NCBI GenBank assembly: GCA_003996215.1 | Contig: QJPP01000028.1 | Location: 806,001 to 870,000 of the forward strand | Length of the DNA stretch: 64,000 nt | Direction of reading: 5' to 3' | DNA from: Jaltomata sinuosa | Lineage: Eukaryota > Streptophyta > Magnoliopsida > Solanales > Solanaceae | Shown here: piece by piece, positions 24,298 through 36,844 of the stretch | How positions within the stretch are numbered: the stretch's first letter is position 1 | Layout of the letters: the number at the start of each line of letters is the position of its first letter | Notes under the pieces: model-generated | Told to the model about the DNA's origin: nothing | What the model saw: only the letters and a program-made list of their open reading frames with translations | The model's database searches: none | Program-made: the position numbers and the translations under genes

Positions 24298-24365
24298 ATT
24301 CCACACAATTATTTATTAGTAAACCCAAAAGAAAGCAAAATAATAATAAAAATAATTAAGCTTTA

Positions 24366-24780
24366 AACTCAAGATTAAGAAAGAGAGTTTGAAGTAACTC
24401 ATAAAGTTAATATCATATAATGAGGAGGTTACAAATTTAAATTGTGAAAATAAATTTCTTGTAGAAATATAAGGTTAAATTACGTATAATAGATTATTGT
24501 TGTTTGATTCATTCAGACCTTGCATGTGGCTAGAGTTTTAGTGTAACGATATTGTCTTTTTTAAACTCAAGATTGAGAAAGAGAGCTATGAAATAAATGA
24601 TAAAATTGATGTCGTATGATGAGGAAGTCACAAATTTAAATCACGAAAATAATTTCTTCTAGAAATATAAGAGTTAAACTGCCTAAAATATATCTTTGCT
24701 ATTCCATTCCTTCCATACCCGGTATGTAGCTAGAGTTTTAATGCACCGTGTTATCTTTTTTTTAACTCAAGAGTCAAGAA
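24366..24780 (+). mobile_element. Two tandem decayed SINEs with shared flanking repeat
   Basis: Two ~190-bp copies (about 24,390-24,560 and 24,588-24,760) both contain aagtt(a/g)atatc-like heads, atgaggag/atgaggaa, and a tagctagagtttta-like tail ending in T runs. The motif aactcaagattaagaa or a variant appears before, between and after them (about 24,366, 24,564, 24,764). Confidence 0.6.
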
Positions 24781-24947
24781 TTAACTCCATTACTTTCCCT
24801 TTTCCAACAACACAAATCATTTTCTTTTTTCAATTTCAAAGCTCAATCACCATAACCATATAGTTCATCACCAAGCTCAATAAAAACCTCCCTTAATCTC
24901 TCTCAACTTTCAATCTAATTTGACCGTTGTGGACTTTCTTCTTCTTT

Positions 24948-25026
24948 GATAAGGCCGTGTTTGGTGGTGGACGAACCTCTCTGATAAGGCCGTGTTTGGT
25001 TGTTCCACCGATAAGGCCGTGTTTGG
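24948..25026 (+). repeat. Three copies of a 17-mer in the ATG1 leader
   Basis: gataaggccgtgtttgg occurs at 24,948-24,964, 24,983-24,999 and 25,010-25,026, within about 100 bp upstream of the ATG1 start codon. Probably 5' untranslated region or core promoter. Confidence 0.85.
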
Positions 25027-25051
25027 AAAATTCCGTTAGGGTTTTGTGGAG

Positions 25052-28000
25052 ATGGCGGCTCAATCGATGAGCAGAGGAGGAGGGAGGTCAGTTGTAGTAG
25101 GGGATTATGTTGTAGGTAAGCAAATCGGTGCCGGTTCTTTCTCGACGGTGTGGCATGCTAGGCACCGAGCTCATGGAACCGAAGTGGCTATAAAGGAGAT
25201 CGTTACGGCGAGGCTTAACAATAAGCTTCAGGAGAGTCTAAAGTCCGAAATTGTAATTTTGCAGAAGATCAATCATCCTAATATTATTCGATTGCACGAC
25301 ATGATCGAGGTTCGTATCTTCAAATTCAGTTGCAAACACACCTAAAGTATCCCGATTTTTCGAGTTTCTTATCTGAACTATCCAATTTTTCTACCTGAAC
25401 TATCACCGACTATTTATCAATTGTGCACTTTTCCTACATGAAAATGATATATTTCAGGTAGGAAACTCGTACACCTGATAGTTTAGGTATGGAACTCGAA
25501 AAATCGGGATACTTTAGGTGTGTTTTTGACTATGAACTCTTTTTCTTTGCGTGTGTTAATCAATGAAATATGCATCTTTCTGCTAAGTGAAATGCTAGAC
25601 TTCATAATCAAATTGTAGCTTACTGAAAAGATTTAAGTACCTGTGTGTCTATGGAGTAATTGGAGACAGAGGCGCACACTTGATAGTTCATGTATGAAGC
25701 TCGAAAAATCGGGATACTTTACGGGTCTTTTTGATCATTAACTTTTTTTTTGTGTGTGTTATCAATGAAATATGCATCTTTTTGTTAAGTGAAATGCTAG
25801 ACTTCATAGTCAATTTGTAGTTTACTGATAAAATTTAGGTACTTGTGTGAGTCTATGGAGCAATTGGAGACAAAGGCGATCTAGGATTTCTAAAACATGG
25901 TTACACCACCAAAAACAAAATGAAGGAAAAAATGTATTAAGTGAAAACTCATCCCTAGTCCTCTAGGTTAATTAACTCAACATTCAACTAAGTGCACCAT
26001 TTAACCTTCTTGTAGCATGAGTGCCAGCCGATAATATATACCAATTGTTAGAAATATATACATAAAATACCTAGTTTTACGGAGAGACCACGGGTTCACG
26101 TTCCCCATAGTTTACCTATAAATTTGCCCCTAATTGGAAATAATAGAGGTTCGTTTGACTGGTTGTTTGGATGCAAGGAGTTTTCGGATATTAGGTTTAT
26201 TATGCATTACTTTGAGCAGTATAGAATTCTATGCTCATTTTGCTTTGGGACTTGAGATAATATCTGGTTGGTGAAAGCCTTCTATTGAAAGAAGGAACTC
26301 AATAAAGAAAATGCACATTATGTGTTTCCTGTTTAGTTGTCTTCGCATTGTTATAAATAGTGTTGTCAAAGGCGCGTTTAAGCCCATACCTACAATATGG
26401 CTATACGTTTCCAGAATGCAAACAAAGTAACTGCTGCCACATCCATTGCTTTTGACTATGTTGATGAAATGGGACCGCGAAGACAACCCACCACACTAGA
26501 GCTTGCTTTGCTCTCTCTCAACTAAGTTGACATGGAAGAATCATTGCGACCCGTACAATGGGAATGCATCTGCCCTAATAGAAGCTCAAAACACGTGGAG
26601 CGCTTCGCCTCGCTTAATGTGCGCTTTAGTGTCGTCATCAAGGCTCTAAGACAAACTTTTCCTTGTGAATGAGCATTTCCTGAAGAGGCGACACTCCACA
26701 ATTGAGATTTCACTTTATCGTAAAAAAATCAATTTCTCTGTTCACATATTTGTTCTTCATGCTTTTAATTATTAGTCTTGGACTAAGCATATATATTTGT
26801 GTCTCCATTTACGTCTTTTCTCATTAAAGCTCATGCTTCATTTGCGTTTTGCGCTTAAAGCCCCAATGGACCTTAGAGCTTTTTTGCGCTTTTCGCTTTT
26901 GATAACACTATTTTTAAAGAAAGTATATAACTTTGTTCTATAAACACAATAGAAGGAATAAGAGATTTAAATCTCAGGAAGTAGTAGGTATAGCTTTTTT
27001 GGTAGTTCAATGGAAACTAGACCTGAGCAGATTCAGCTTTCTCGACCAACTTATCTCAGCGCTGCTTGAGCGTAGTCCCAGCTTTGTTACTTTGTTTAGT
27101 CTATAGTCCAAGTCTCGTGTCACTTATTTTTCTATTTTCATTTTGGGTGCACTGTGTTACTGATTATTAATCTGGTTAAAGTACAAATGGAATGTGTTTC
27201 TGCTTGAGTCTTATATTTTTTTTTCCTTTTTGATATAAATGCAACCTCGTGCATGGGATATAGGAGGTGGGAAAAATATATATTATTTTAGAGTACTGCA
27301 GAGGAGGTGATCTTTCTATGTACATTCAACAACGCCAAGGGAGAATTCCAGAAGAAACTGCAAAACATTTTATGCAGCAACTTGGTTTGTCTGAACCTTA
27401 TATTTCTTTTGCGTAACTTCCCTTTTTTACATGTAGAGTGAATGAATTTTTACTATTAGATGAATTCAAGCATACTAATGTTCATGTTCATTTCTTTACT
27501 GCAGCATCTGGTCTAAAAATCCTTCGCGACAACAATCTAATCCATAGGGATCTAAAGCCTCAGGTTTCGTTTCCTTCTACTATTACAGTGTAAATTTTTA
27601 TTTAAACTTGCTGATTCCTCATAAGCCCCAGGTGTATCCCTACCATAGTTCTTGTTGAAATTCATGGGTATCTAATGACTTCCATGCTAGCTTTTCTATG
27701 CATAAAATATTAAAAATTGTGTGAGCTGCAAAGAGACTGTCCAGTTAGTTGTGCACTTCATCAGTAGGGGCTCTTAGTATTTGGCAGGTTTAGTGCATAA
27801 ACCACAGATTGGAATTGTTCACATGACTGCAAGGTAATTGAGGCGTGAAGTTGCTTCATTTTCGGGTAGCAATCGCATCTCTCATACAGAGATTTTGAAC
27901 AATCACCATATCTGCGAGGACAATACTCTTCAAAGATAATACTAAAGGAAAAGGAAAGTGTCAAAGAAGATGAGTCTCTTTTAGCAGATATGTAGTATTC

Positions 28001-31000
28001 ATATCAGCAAATTAGTAGATCCTAGTTGAGGGAGCTAAAGTGGTTTGGTTTTCTAGGAGTGAATTCTTGCATGTATCTTTGGTAATATTTCATTTATTCG
28101 CGGACAATAATGCTTCTTAATTTTTTTTGAGAATTTGAATGGTATGGTTAGTGGAAATGGCCAATTCATTGACTTGTTCCTTTTGTTTCGATCCAACAGA
28201 ATCTCCTCTTATCCTCAAACAATGACCGCTCCACCTTGAAGATTGCTGATTTTGGGTTTGCAAGGTAAAGTTGTCCATTTGGTAAATGTCTTTTTGCTGA
28301 TGTACTCCCCTCCCTCCCTTTCCCCCTTTTGAATAACCTGAGTTCCCCAGCAGTTCATTTTCCATTAGAAACACTTTTTCTATATTTTCTTTCCTTCTTT
28401 TTTTGCCCTCTATTTAAGTTGCAATCTTACTGGCTAAATGTTTCCTAAGTGGTCCAGTCAAAAGTCATAATGACTTAAACCACCTCTCTTTTGTTAGGTC
28501 TTTGCAACCTAGGGGTCTTGCTGAAACACTTTGTGGTTCACCATTGTACATGGCTCCAGAAATAATGCAACTTCAGAAGTATGATGCAAAGGTGATATAC
28601 TCTTTCTATGATTCCCATATATAGTCTAGTAATATCATTTCAAGTTCCTATTAACTTTTGGTGCAAACTCCAGGCAGATCTCTGGAGCGTTGGTGCCATC
28701 CTATTTCAGCTTGTAACAGGCCAAACCCCATTTACTGGAAACAATCAAATCCAGGTTTAATATCTTCTAAGCATTGCAAACTTCTTATGGTGGCACTTTT
28801 TTGGTTCAATTTGTCCAGTGATATTAAAAGTCTTGACACAGTTCTAAATTTTCTCCTTCCTTCTTTGCTGCAGTTGCTCCAGAACATATTAAAGTCGTCT
28901 GAATTGCTGTTCCCTCCAAGTGCAAAAAATTTAAGTCCTAGCTGCATAGATTTGTGTAAAAAATTGTTGCGCCGTTATCCAGGTACTTCATTTGAGTGGT
29001 CTAGATTTCAACTGTATATAATCTTTCACACACAAACTTGATTACTTGTATCATAGTTTCCTATACGCTTTGCCATTGTGAACTTTTTACATAGAGAAGG
29101 TCGTATGATTTTCAGTATTTACCTTAAAAATAATTAATCCAGAATTCTCATCACCTAACAATTACTCATTAAAAATTTCAAAACTTGTCTTTCGTGTATC
29201 TTTAATACACAGTGGAGCGGTTGACATTTGAAGAGTTCTTTAACCACCCATTTCTTGCACGGAAGCAGCCAGATGAGTTGTCTTGGTAAAGTAGTTAATG
29301 AATTCTAGTTCTCGTTATTACAAATTGTTTCATCTTTCGGATTTGATTTATGTTGGACATGGTCAGCAGGGATACGAGACCTCAAAGGGTAATAGGTGGT
29401 TTTCCTATATCAGAAGGCTATCCCTTGAGGAGCACAGAGGAAGCTTTTCAAGAAGATGGTTTACCATTTAGTTTAGATGATGATTCCAGCGGTCCTGCTA
29501 GTAGTCCTTCATTTGCTGGGAGATTACCACAGAGGGTGTCATATGGTTTTTCTTGTGATGCAAAAGATGAAAGGAAAGAAATTACTAGTAGTACGCCACG
29601 CAAAACAGATAGTATTGGCTCTACCCACCGACATTCCGAAAGGAACCTGAAGGAAGCTATTAATCTGAAGGACCATAGACAAGCAACTAATCGTTCAAAA
29701 GGTTGTATTTTGCAACACTATTCCCAATTTCCTTTTACCGAGAATTTTGAGGAAATTTATGTTTTGCTTGGATCTACAGTCATTTTGGCTAATACTACCT
29801 TTCTAATTATGGTATTCACTCCATTCAACAGTGGTGGATTCATTTGAGTTGATTGATCAGGACTATGTCATTGTTTCTGGGCCACCGATGGACTCATATT
29901 CTTCAGCAGGTGCTTCTAGGCTTAGCAATATGCCATTCAGATCAAGCTCTTCCCTGCAAGCGTCTGCGAGTGTAGATCCTAGACCAAGTGACCCAGTGCC
30001 TATTGTTGGTCCTCCACTTAGTAGAATAGGTCATTTAGGAAGTTTAGAAAGTCCCTCATCTGCACCTGGAGCTTCACAAGTATGCACTGATGTGATAAAT
30101 TGTTTGGAGCAGCCGCCAACTGATGGCATGGCCAGAATAGAGTCCCTGCAGCGTTCTGCCTCTGCTATCATGGAATTAGTAAATGAGAAGGTAACTCAAA
30201 GTGATGACATTTTCTCTACAGCTGCGTGTGTGTTTGGTGCGATATAGCATTTATGGGTGCAGGGAAAGAATAAGCTCTAGCCTAGTTTCTTGTAGATCCT
30301 GCATCCCATTTCTTTAGCTTTGATCCCATGCTTCATTTAGAGCATTACCGTTGTTCTACAACAGCCTTGCTACTGTTTACACCATTGATTTGGTTACCCC
30401 AATATAGGAGTCTAATATGTTTTTGCTCAAGTTGGATTCATCTAAATTTATCCTATTCTTGCAGATCCTTTCATTAGCTTTTCGCTGTTTGTTGTTGTAG
30501 TTGTTTAATAAAACAAAATTTGATTATTCTAGTGCGTTTCACTCTTTTCTTGATGCAAACTATTCTTATTTTACTCGCCTCCGTATATCTCATGGAATAT
30601 CTAAATCTTGATGTACATCTTTTATAATATGTTACTTTGACATAGTTTACTCAGTGTGCAGTTGAATGAGATTTTTTTTCTTCTTTTGTACAAATTTGTG
30701 GAGTTTAATGTGTACTTCAGTGGTTTCAGCAATGAGCTGATCTTTACAAACATAAATCAACTTTTTGATTCCTGAAGAAACACTAACATGAATTTGATGA
30801 AGCCAAACTTAGTTGTTCCCTTAAACATTCCATTGTGATTTATTGATTTGTTCCTGTCTGATTCATTTATTCACCAGTCCAGGCAAATGGAGACGCTGAT
30901 TACATGCTTTTGTGCTTCTAAAATAATATGATCATTAATTTATGGAACGAAAGTAGAGAACATCTAATATCAGTATTGCACAATAATATCTTTCGAATAA

Positions 31001-33012
31001 ATTATATCAGATAGTAATCACCTTTTATTGGTATACAGACTTACTAGAAAGTGTAAAGTGGTGAGATACAGAGTTTTGATGGAATAAGAAATACCCAAAA
31101 ATGCAAATGTCTGACCTAGTTTGCAAGTTTGACCATCGCCAAGCCTCACTCTTAAGAGAGCTGAAAAGAGAACAAGAAAAGAAAGATCCTTTGATTTCTG
31201 CATTGGATTTATCAGCAAAAACAAGAGTTATAGTCCAAACTTCAGCTCAGTCAATCTCGATCCTTGTTCATTGTATCATCAGATTTAACTTTTCATCGTT
31301 ACTGCACTCATCTTTGCTAATATCAGGTGATTGTAAGTGCTTGGAGAACTTATGATGTTAATTGTTAATTGTATGGTCTTCTACCTTTTGCTGTAAAGAT
31401 ATTTATTGTCTTAATATATGCTTTCAAGTTTCGGCACTTAAGAGATGTTATATTCAAAATCTCTGTGCTGATTCTTTGGCTTAGCTGACTATTCTGTTAC
31501 TTATGCTATTATTAGTTCCTTTCTGGTATGTTTGTTCTAATAGTTCTTGCTGATTCTTCTTTGGCTTAGCTGACTATTCTGATATCTATGCTATTATTAG
31601 TTCCTTTCTGGTACGTTTTTCTAATAGTTCTTGCTTTCTCTTGAAGGTTGAAGCAGGCAAGCATCTGGAAGCATTTTCAATTCAGCTAGTCATTCTTGCT
31701 ATATGGAAGCAAGCTCTGGATATTTGTCATACACAAGCGGCATCGGCAATTGAAGGAAGTCCGAACCAAGAAACAATCAGATTGAAGGAAATCATGAAGA
31801 AAGGTCAAGTTAGTCTTAACATAAAAGAGCATCTTGATGCTACTAACATTTTGGGGCCGGAGAATGTGTGCTCTCATATTGAAAAAGCATTTCTTGGTGA
31901 AGTTGGTAACGCAGAGGAACTTGCCAAACATATAGAGCCTGGTATTTCTCCGACTAACTACTGTCAATTTGTCCTGTATCCGTCCCCGTTTTCTTCAATC
32001 TCTATGTGATTTATGTGTGATGCTGCAACTGTGCTTGTGACATTTTATTTCCTGTTTCCCTATCTATTCTACTGCAATAATTTACGAGTTCCTATACACC
32101 TGGAAAACTTTTACTTCCACAGCTACTATTAAGACAAAATTATATAATCTTGGTGGTCTATTCAGATAGATGGAACTAGTTTTACCAAATAAAATAATTT
32201 GGATGATACGAACTGTAGATAGAAGAGCCATCTGTTGAGCTTGCAGTTATCCCTTGGTATTTTGATATTTATGTGCATTAAATATTATTCTTAGCTATTG
32301 TTTTACAACCGGGATTGAACGCAGTCAAAGCATCCTAGGTACTTTGCATAGGAATATATTTCACTTGAGTATGATGTATAGAACTGCCTTTTATTATCTT
32401 AGACAAAAAGCTAAAGAGCTGGCTTGTGCTGTTGGTTTTTCTCAGGAAATATTGAGGTTCCAGATGCAATGGAAATGATATTTCAATCTGCCCTGGCTTT
32501 GGGCAGAAAGGGAGCTGTAAGTGTTCTTTATCTTGGTCTGTGTTTTTGTTGAATTAAAGTCCATAAATAAAGTGAGTTTCATCATCACATTAGGACAGAG
32601 GGAATCAGAAACTTTTTTTTCGTGTGTGTGATATCCTTGTCCTCTACTCCTGATTCAGATGTTTCAGCTTTTTTTCTCTAAGAAGGCAACAGTCCCTATC
32701 TGTGAAGGTTTTTGTTTAAACGAGACCTAATATTACACTAAGCATTTACCAGAAATTATGATACTGTGGCAGGTTGATGAGTACATGGGTCGGACTGAAA
32801 ATGCAGTCGTGTTTTATTCAAAAGCTGTGCGGTTGTTATCATTCCTTCAAGTGGAAGCACCATCTCTGATTTTAAACCCTCCATTTTCTCTAACAAACTC
32901 GGATCGTTATAGGCTTCAAAATTACATTGATGTCCTTAATAACAGGCAAAGCGTTTCAAAGTCTCAAATGATGGCTTTGCTCAAGTGTGAAGATCAACAC
33001 TGCTCTCCATAA
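25052..33012 (+). CDS. ATG1: Autophagy serine/threonine kinase ATG1 (13 exons)
   Basis: Catalytic subunit of the ATG1-ATG13 complex that starts autophagosome formation. Exons: 25052-25309, 27264-27384, 27505-27563, 28200-28264, 28498-28591, 28674-28754, 28874-28982, 29213-29285, 29370-29701 (or from 29367), 29832-30190, 31647-31941, 32446-32516, 32773-33012. Junctions are GT-AG and the sum is 718 aa, close to Arabidopsis ATG1b/c as I recall. Kinase domain about 19-275: Gly loop GAGSFSTV 26-33, Lys48, HRD 140-142, DFG 163-165, APE 187-189. Then a Ser/Pro-rich linker, where regulation and ATG8 binding usually lie, and a C-terminal MIT-like domain containing AFSIQLVILAIWKQALDICH and ending KCEDQHCSP. 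Intron 1 (1.95 kb) is full of MITEs. The exon 9 acceptor is a CAGCAG tandem. Confidence 0.95.
25328..25880. mobile_element. MITE and ~203-bp direct duplication, ATG1 intron 1
   Basis: Inverted arms acacacctaaagtatcccga and tcgggatactttaggtgtgt bound 25,335-25,530. The right arm plus following intron sequence (to ggagacagaggcg, 25,674) is repeated at 25,676-25,880 (to ggagacaaaggcg). The arms resemble the MITE at 22,063-22,584. Confidence 0.7.
26358..26910. mobile_element. hAT-like MITE in ATG1 intron 1
   Basis: Starts tagtgttgtcaaaggcgcg and ends cgcttttgataacacta, an inverted pair; internal gcgctt/aagcgc motifs are abundant. The minus-strand open frames at 26,235-26,713 belong to this element. 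Confidence 0.65.
31032..31250 (+). pseudogene. Exon-like gene fragment inside ATG1 intron 10
   Basis: One reading frame gives YTDLLESVKW, a stop, DTEF, a second stop, then WNKKYPKMQM, SDLVCKFDHRQASLLRELKR and EQEKKDPLISALDLSAKTRV. The composition is strongly protein-like but I do not recognise the family, and it has no counterpart between the flanking ATG1 exons. Likely a captured or retroposed exon fragment with two TGA stops. Confidence 0.4.
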
Positions 33013-33930
33013 TCAGGAGAGAGAGAGAGCTGTTAATACAAAACGATGGTAACATGTCAGTGTCTTACTCTGTAAAATTCTTTTGTCTGTACAGTTATTC
33101 TTTTAACAATTTAAAGCAAGTGAGAAGAAAAAGATAAAAAAGAAAAAAAGCAAGTCATTTTCTTTTACGATTGTAACATCAAGTTTCTCTTTCTTCAAGA
33201 AAATTTTAATGCCCCTGGACTCATCTCTGTATATTCATTTGGAGGCAAAGCCTCTTTCAGCACATTGAGCTCTTTGTGTATTTTACTTTCTGAGTTTCAT
33301 ATTGCTTGGCCCCTGTTGACCTGAAACACTTTTTAAGAAAGCTTTAATTAGAAATATATTTTACTAAATCAATCTTATTAATGATGCTTTAGAATTCTAA
33401 ATTTGACTATTACTACTTTATGTAGTTATTTAATACTAAGGGTATTATTGGAAAAAAGTAATAAAATTATTTTGATTTGCTAAAATGGACAAGTAAAATG
33501 AAACATCTATAGGGCCAAGTAAAATGAAATAGAGGGGGTAATTTATTAATTCTGTTTCATTATTTGCTCTACGTAGAGTACAGGCAAGCATGCAATTAGG
33601 AGTGTAAGAAATTCATCTGAACCCTATTCAACAAAAGATAATAAGATGTTTAATCTCTTTTAGTTGTTTATGTCATTTTCTTAGTGAAAATTTTGACTCC
33701 ACTAATATTTTTGAATCCCCTTGACAAAAATCGTGACTCGAGTGACGAGAGTGGCGGTTCAAGGACCATTAAGATGCCGTGCGTGCTAGGTGATTTCCTT
33801 TTTGGTTCTCTTTGTTTCGTCTTGTGAAAATGATACGCACGAGTCCTTTTTCTACTCTTTTGGTATGAAAAGGACTAGGTTTAACATAGTTTAATTGTAA
33901 AGACTCAAATAAAGGAAAATGACTTTTTAG
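33013..33930. other. ATG1 3' flank
   Basis: 3' untranslated region then AT-rich intergenic DNA; possible diverged element ends near 33,470-33,545 (ggacaagtaaaatgaaa repeated). No gene. Confidence 0.5.
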
Positions 33931-36355
33931 ACAATTCAACTGTGATAGAAAGAATCCAACTTTGGTCTTTGAGTCAATGGATTGTCCCTTGGGAATTTAG
34001 GTACATGCTAAGTTATTCGGACTCTCCAAAAATATTATCGCACCCGTGTCGGATCGTCTACCAATACAAATTTGTTAACAAGTACTCAATGAGAAGGCAA
34101 ATCCAACTATCTCTCTCAATTATTCAAATTCTAGTTCTCTCAATTATGGTAATTGGTTGTGGCGGCTGATAATTGTGGTTGATGATAGTGATAATTAATA
34201 GTGATGGTAATCGATAGCGATGATTGTCGAAATATAGTGATGGTTGATGGTGGTGATTGTTAGTATATAGTGATTAGTGATTATTGTAAGTAATAGTTGT
34301 TGGTGGTGATGATGATTGAAAATAGTGGCTAGTGGGAACGACTAATTGTGATAATTGACGACAGTGATGATTGTGAAGGACGGTGGTTGTGGTAATGAGC
34401 GGTAATGATATTTTGCGGTGAAAGAGGATGGAGTAGTGGTAAAATGTCACCTTTGAAGAAATTTTTTCCTTGGTATGTAGAGGACGACCACTTTTGCGTA
34501 GTTAATAGACAAGTAGTTAAGACACAAATAAAAAGAAACGTGACTTAAAGACAATTCAACTGTGAACAATTTTGGTCTTTGAGTCAATGGATTGTAACTT
34601 AGGAATTTAAGTACATGACAATAACTTGGAAATTAAATAAACTGGAAATATCCCTTTCCATTGTGGAAACTGGAAAACATTCCAGTGGGTTCCCTTGTTC
34701 TAATGTAAAGATAATAAGACTAGAAAAACAAAACCAATATAAAAGACCAATAATGACTTTTGACAAATTTATCGACAAGTTCTACGTGGGAAGTCAAATG
34801 CAACTCTCTCTCTCTCAATTTATTCCAATTCTAATCTTCTCCACTTGTATCATGCGTTTATACGAGAAGACTTTGAATACTTTTTTATACCATATAATTC
34901 AAAAATAGATAGTTGGCCGTGGTGGCTGATAATTGTGGTTAATGATAATGATAATTAAATTGTCAATATATAGTGGTGATTGATTTGTCGGTATATAGTG
35001 ATAATGGTTATTGTAGTTATAATTGTTGACGGTGATGATCGAAAATAATGGCTAGCGGTGACGACTAGCTGTGGTGCCAAATTTTGGTGGTTATGAATGA
35101 GGACGGTGGTTGTGGTTAATGGGCGGTAATAGTTAATAATGGTGGACGATAGAGATAGTTAACACCTTAACGGTGAAAGAGGATGTAGTAGTGGTGAAAT
35201 GTCATCTTTGAAGAAATCCTTGAATATGCAATATCTTAACGGTATTAAAATTTTGTTATTAATCTTAATCATTCAAATTCACAGTGTTGCTTGGGATTTC
35301 TGTTAGTTTACTATTTATGTTCCATACCTGATTTATTGAACAGGCGCCCGAAACTTGTTTTTATGGAATTTCACTCTTTATTCTATATTTCTAAGCACAA
35401 AAATAAATAAAGTCATACTTCAAATTAGAGTTCTTCTAAGTTTCATTGTTCGATTTTGTTGTATGTTTTGTTCCAAAATACAGAGAGACTTACGAAGGCA
35501 GATTCAAGTCGGTTGGTTCGAAAAGTCGTGGGAGAGGCAAACTAAGTAAAATAATATACTGATGCTATTAATTATAGGATCTTATGAATCAAGCACGCCT
35601 TACTTTCTATATTTCCTTTGTCTACAAGGTAAATAGCTTAACTTAGAGCATATCGTGTTCGTCACCACACTGATTGATGATGCATTCGCTTAATCGAGAG
35701 AAGTTCGGAGAGCGATATATCTCGTGGCATGCTTTGCTTTGTTATCAACACTTTCCACATTTTAACTTATTTTTTTAATCTAATAAAGGCCCCACCCTAC
35801 CTACTTGAAAAATAGACAAATCAAATCAAATGTGATATTAAGATCCTAATTTTGGTCTTTGAGTCAATGAATTTTCTCTTAGGAATTTTGGTACATGACA
35901 ATAACTTGGAAATAAATAAACTTGAAATATCCCTTTCCGTGGAGAGAAAACTGAACATTCCAGTGGATTCCCTTTATCTAAGGTAAAGATAGACCGGAAA
36001 AACAAAACTAATATTCCCTCCGTTTCAATTTGTTTGACCTATTTTTCTTTTTAGTCCGTTTAGAAAAAAATCTCTCTTTCCTTTTTTAGAAACTTTTTAA
36101 TTCTAACCATATTCAAGACCACAAGATTAAAGGATATTTTAATATATTTGACATATCTTTAATTTAAGACCAAAAGTTTTAAAAGTCTTCTTTACTTTCT
36201 TAAACTTCGTGCCAAATTAAAATAGGTCAAACAAATTGAAATGGAGGGAATAATAAAAGACCAATAATGACTTTTGACAAATTCAATTTACAAGTTCTCT
36301 ATGGGAAGGCAAATATATACTTCATTCGATCTCCCTCAATTAATTCAATTATATT
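33930..36355. repeat. Three diverged copies of a long intergenic repeat
   Basis: tttggtctttgagtcaatg, then ttaggaattt and gtacatg begin copies at about 33,960, 34,570 and 35,853. Copies 2 and 3 continue together through acaataacttggaaat, aaagaccaataatgactttt and ctctctcaatt. Copies 1 and 2 share the following ggctgataattgtggtt and tatatagtg stretches. No reading frame is conserved among them. Confidence 0.75.
36014..36250. mobile_element. Stowaway MITE, TA target duplication
   Basis: Termini ttccctccgtttcaatttg and caaattgaaatggagggaa form a perfect-sized inverted pair, flanked by TA. It interrupts the third intergenic repeat copy; the second copy has the uninterrupted site near 34,736. Confidence 0.93.
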
Positions 36356-36844
36356 AGAGGCGGAATCAAAATTTAAATTTATGAAAAGGGTAGAGCATAC
36401 GCAAATCGTATTACTACCTTAGAGGTAGAGAAATTGTTTCTGATAGACTCTCGGTTCAAGCAAAAAATTGTTCAAAGCAGTATAGAGAAAGAAATAACAT
36501 AAATAAAGACAGTCATGGTAAATACTACAAATCGTACTTTGTAAAATTACACTGAGTATGTTATTGCTATCGTAACTTTTAAAGTTTTTAGTATTGAACC
36601 ATTATATTTCAAAAGTTATAAGTTTATATTTAATATTTATTATAATTTTAATAAATTTTTATATATAAATTTATGCTTTATATCGAAAACACCGAATTCC
36701 AAATAAACTCCTTGCCGAAACATTGCATCCGCCCCCTTTATATTCCTCTCCGTGTGCGTGATGTGTATTTGCCATTTGGGAGAAGACTTTTAATTCTTCT
36801 TTTTATTAATTAAAAATAGTTCAACAAAATGGATCCAATGGGAG

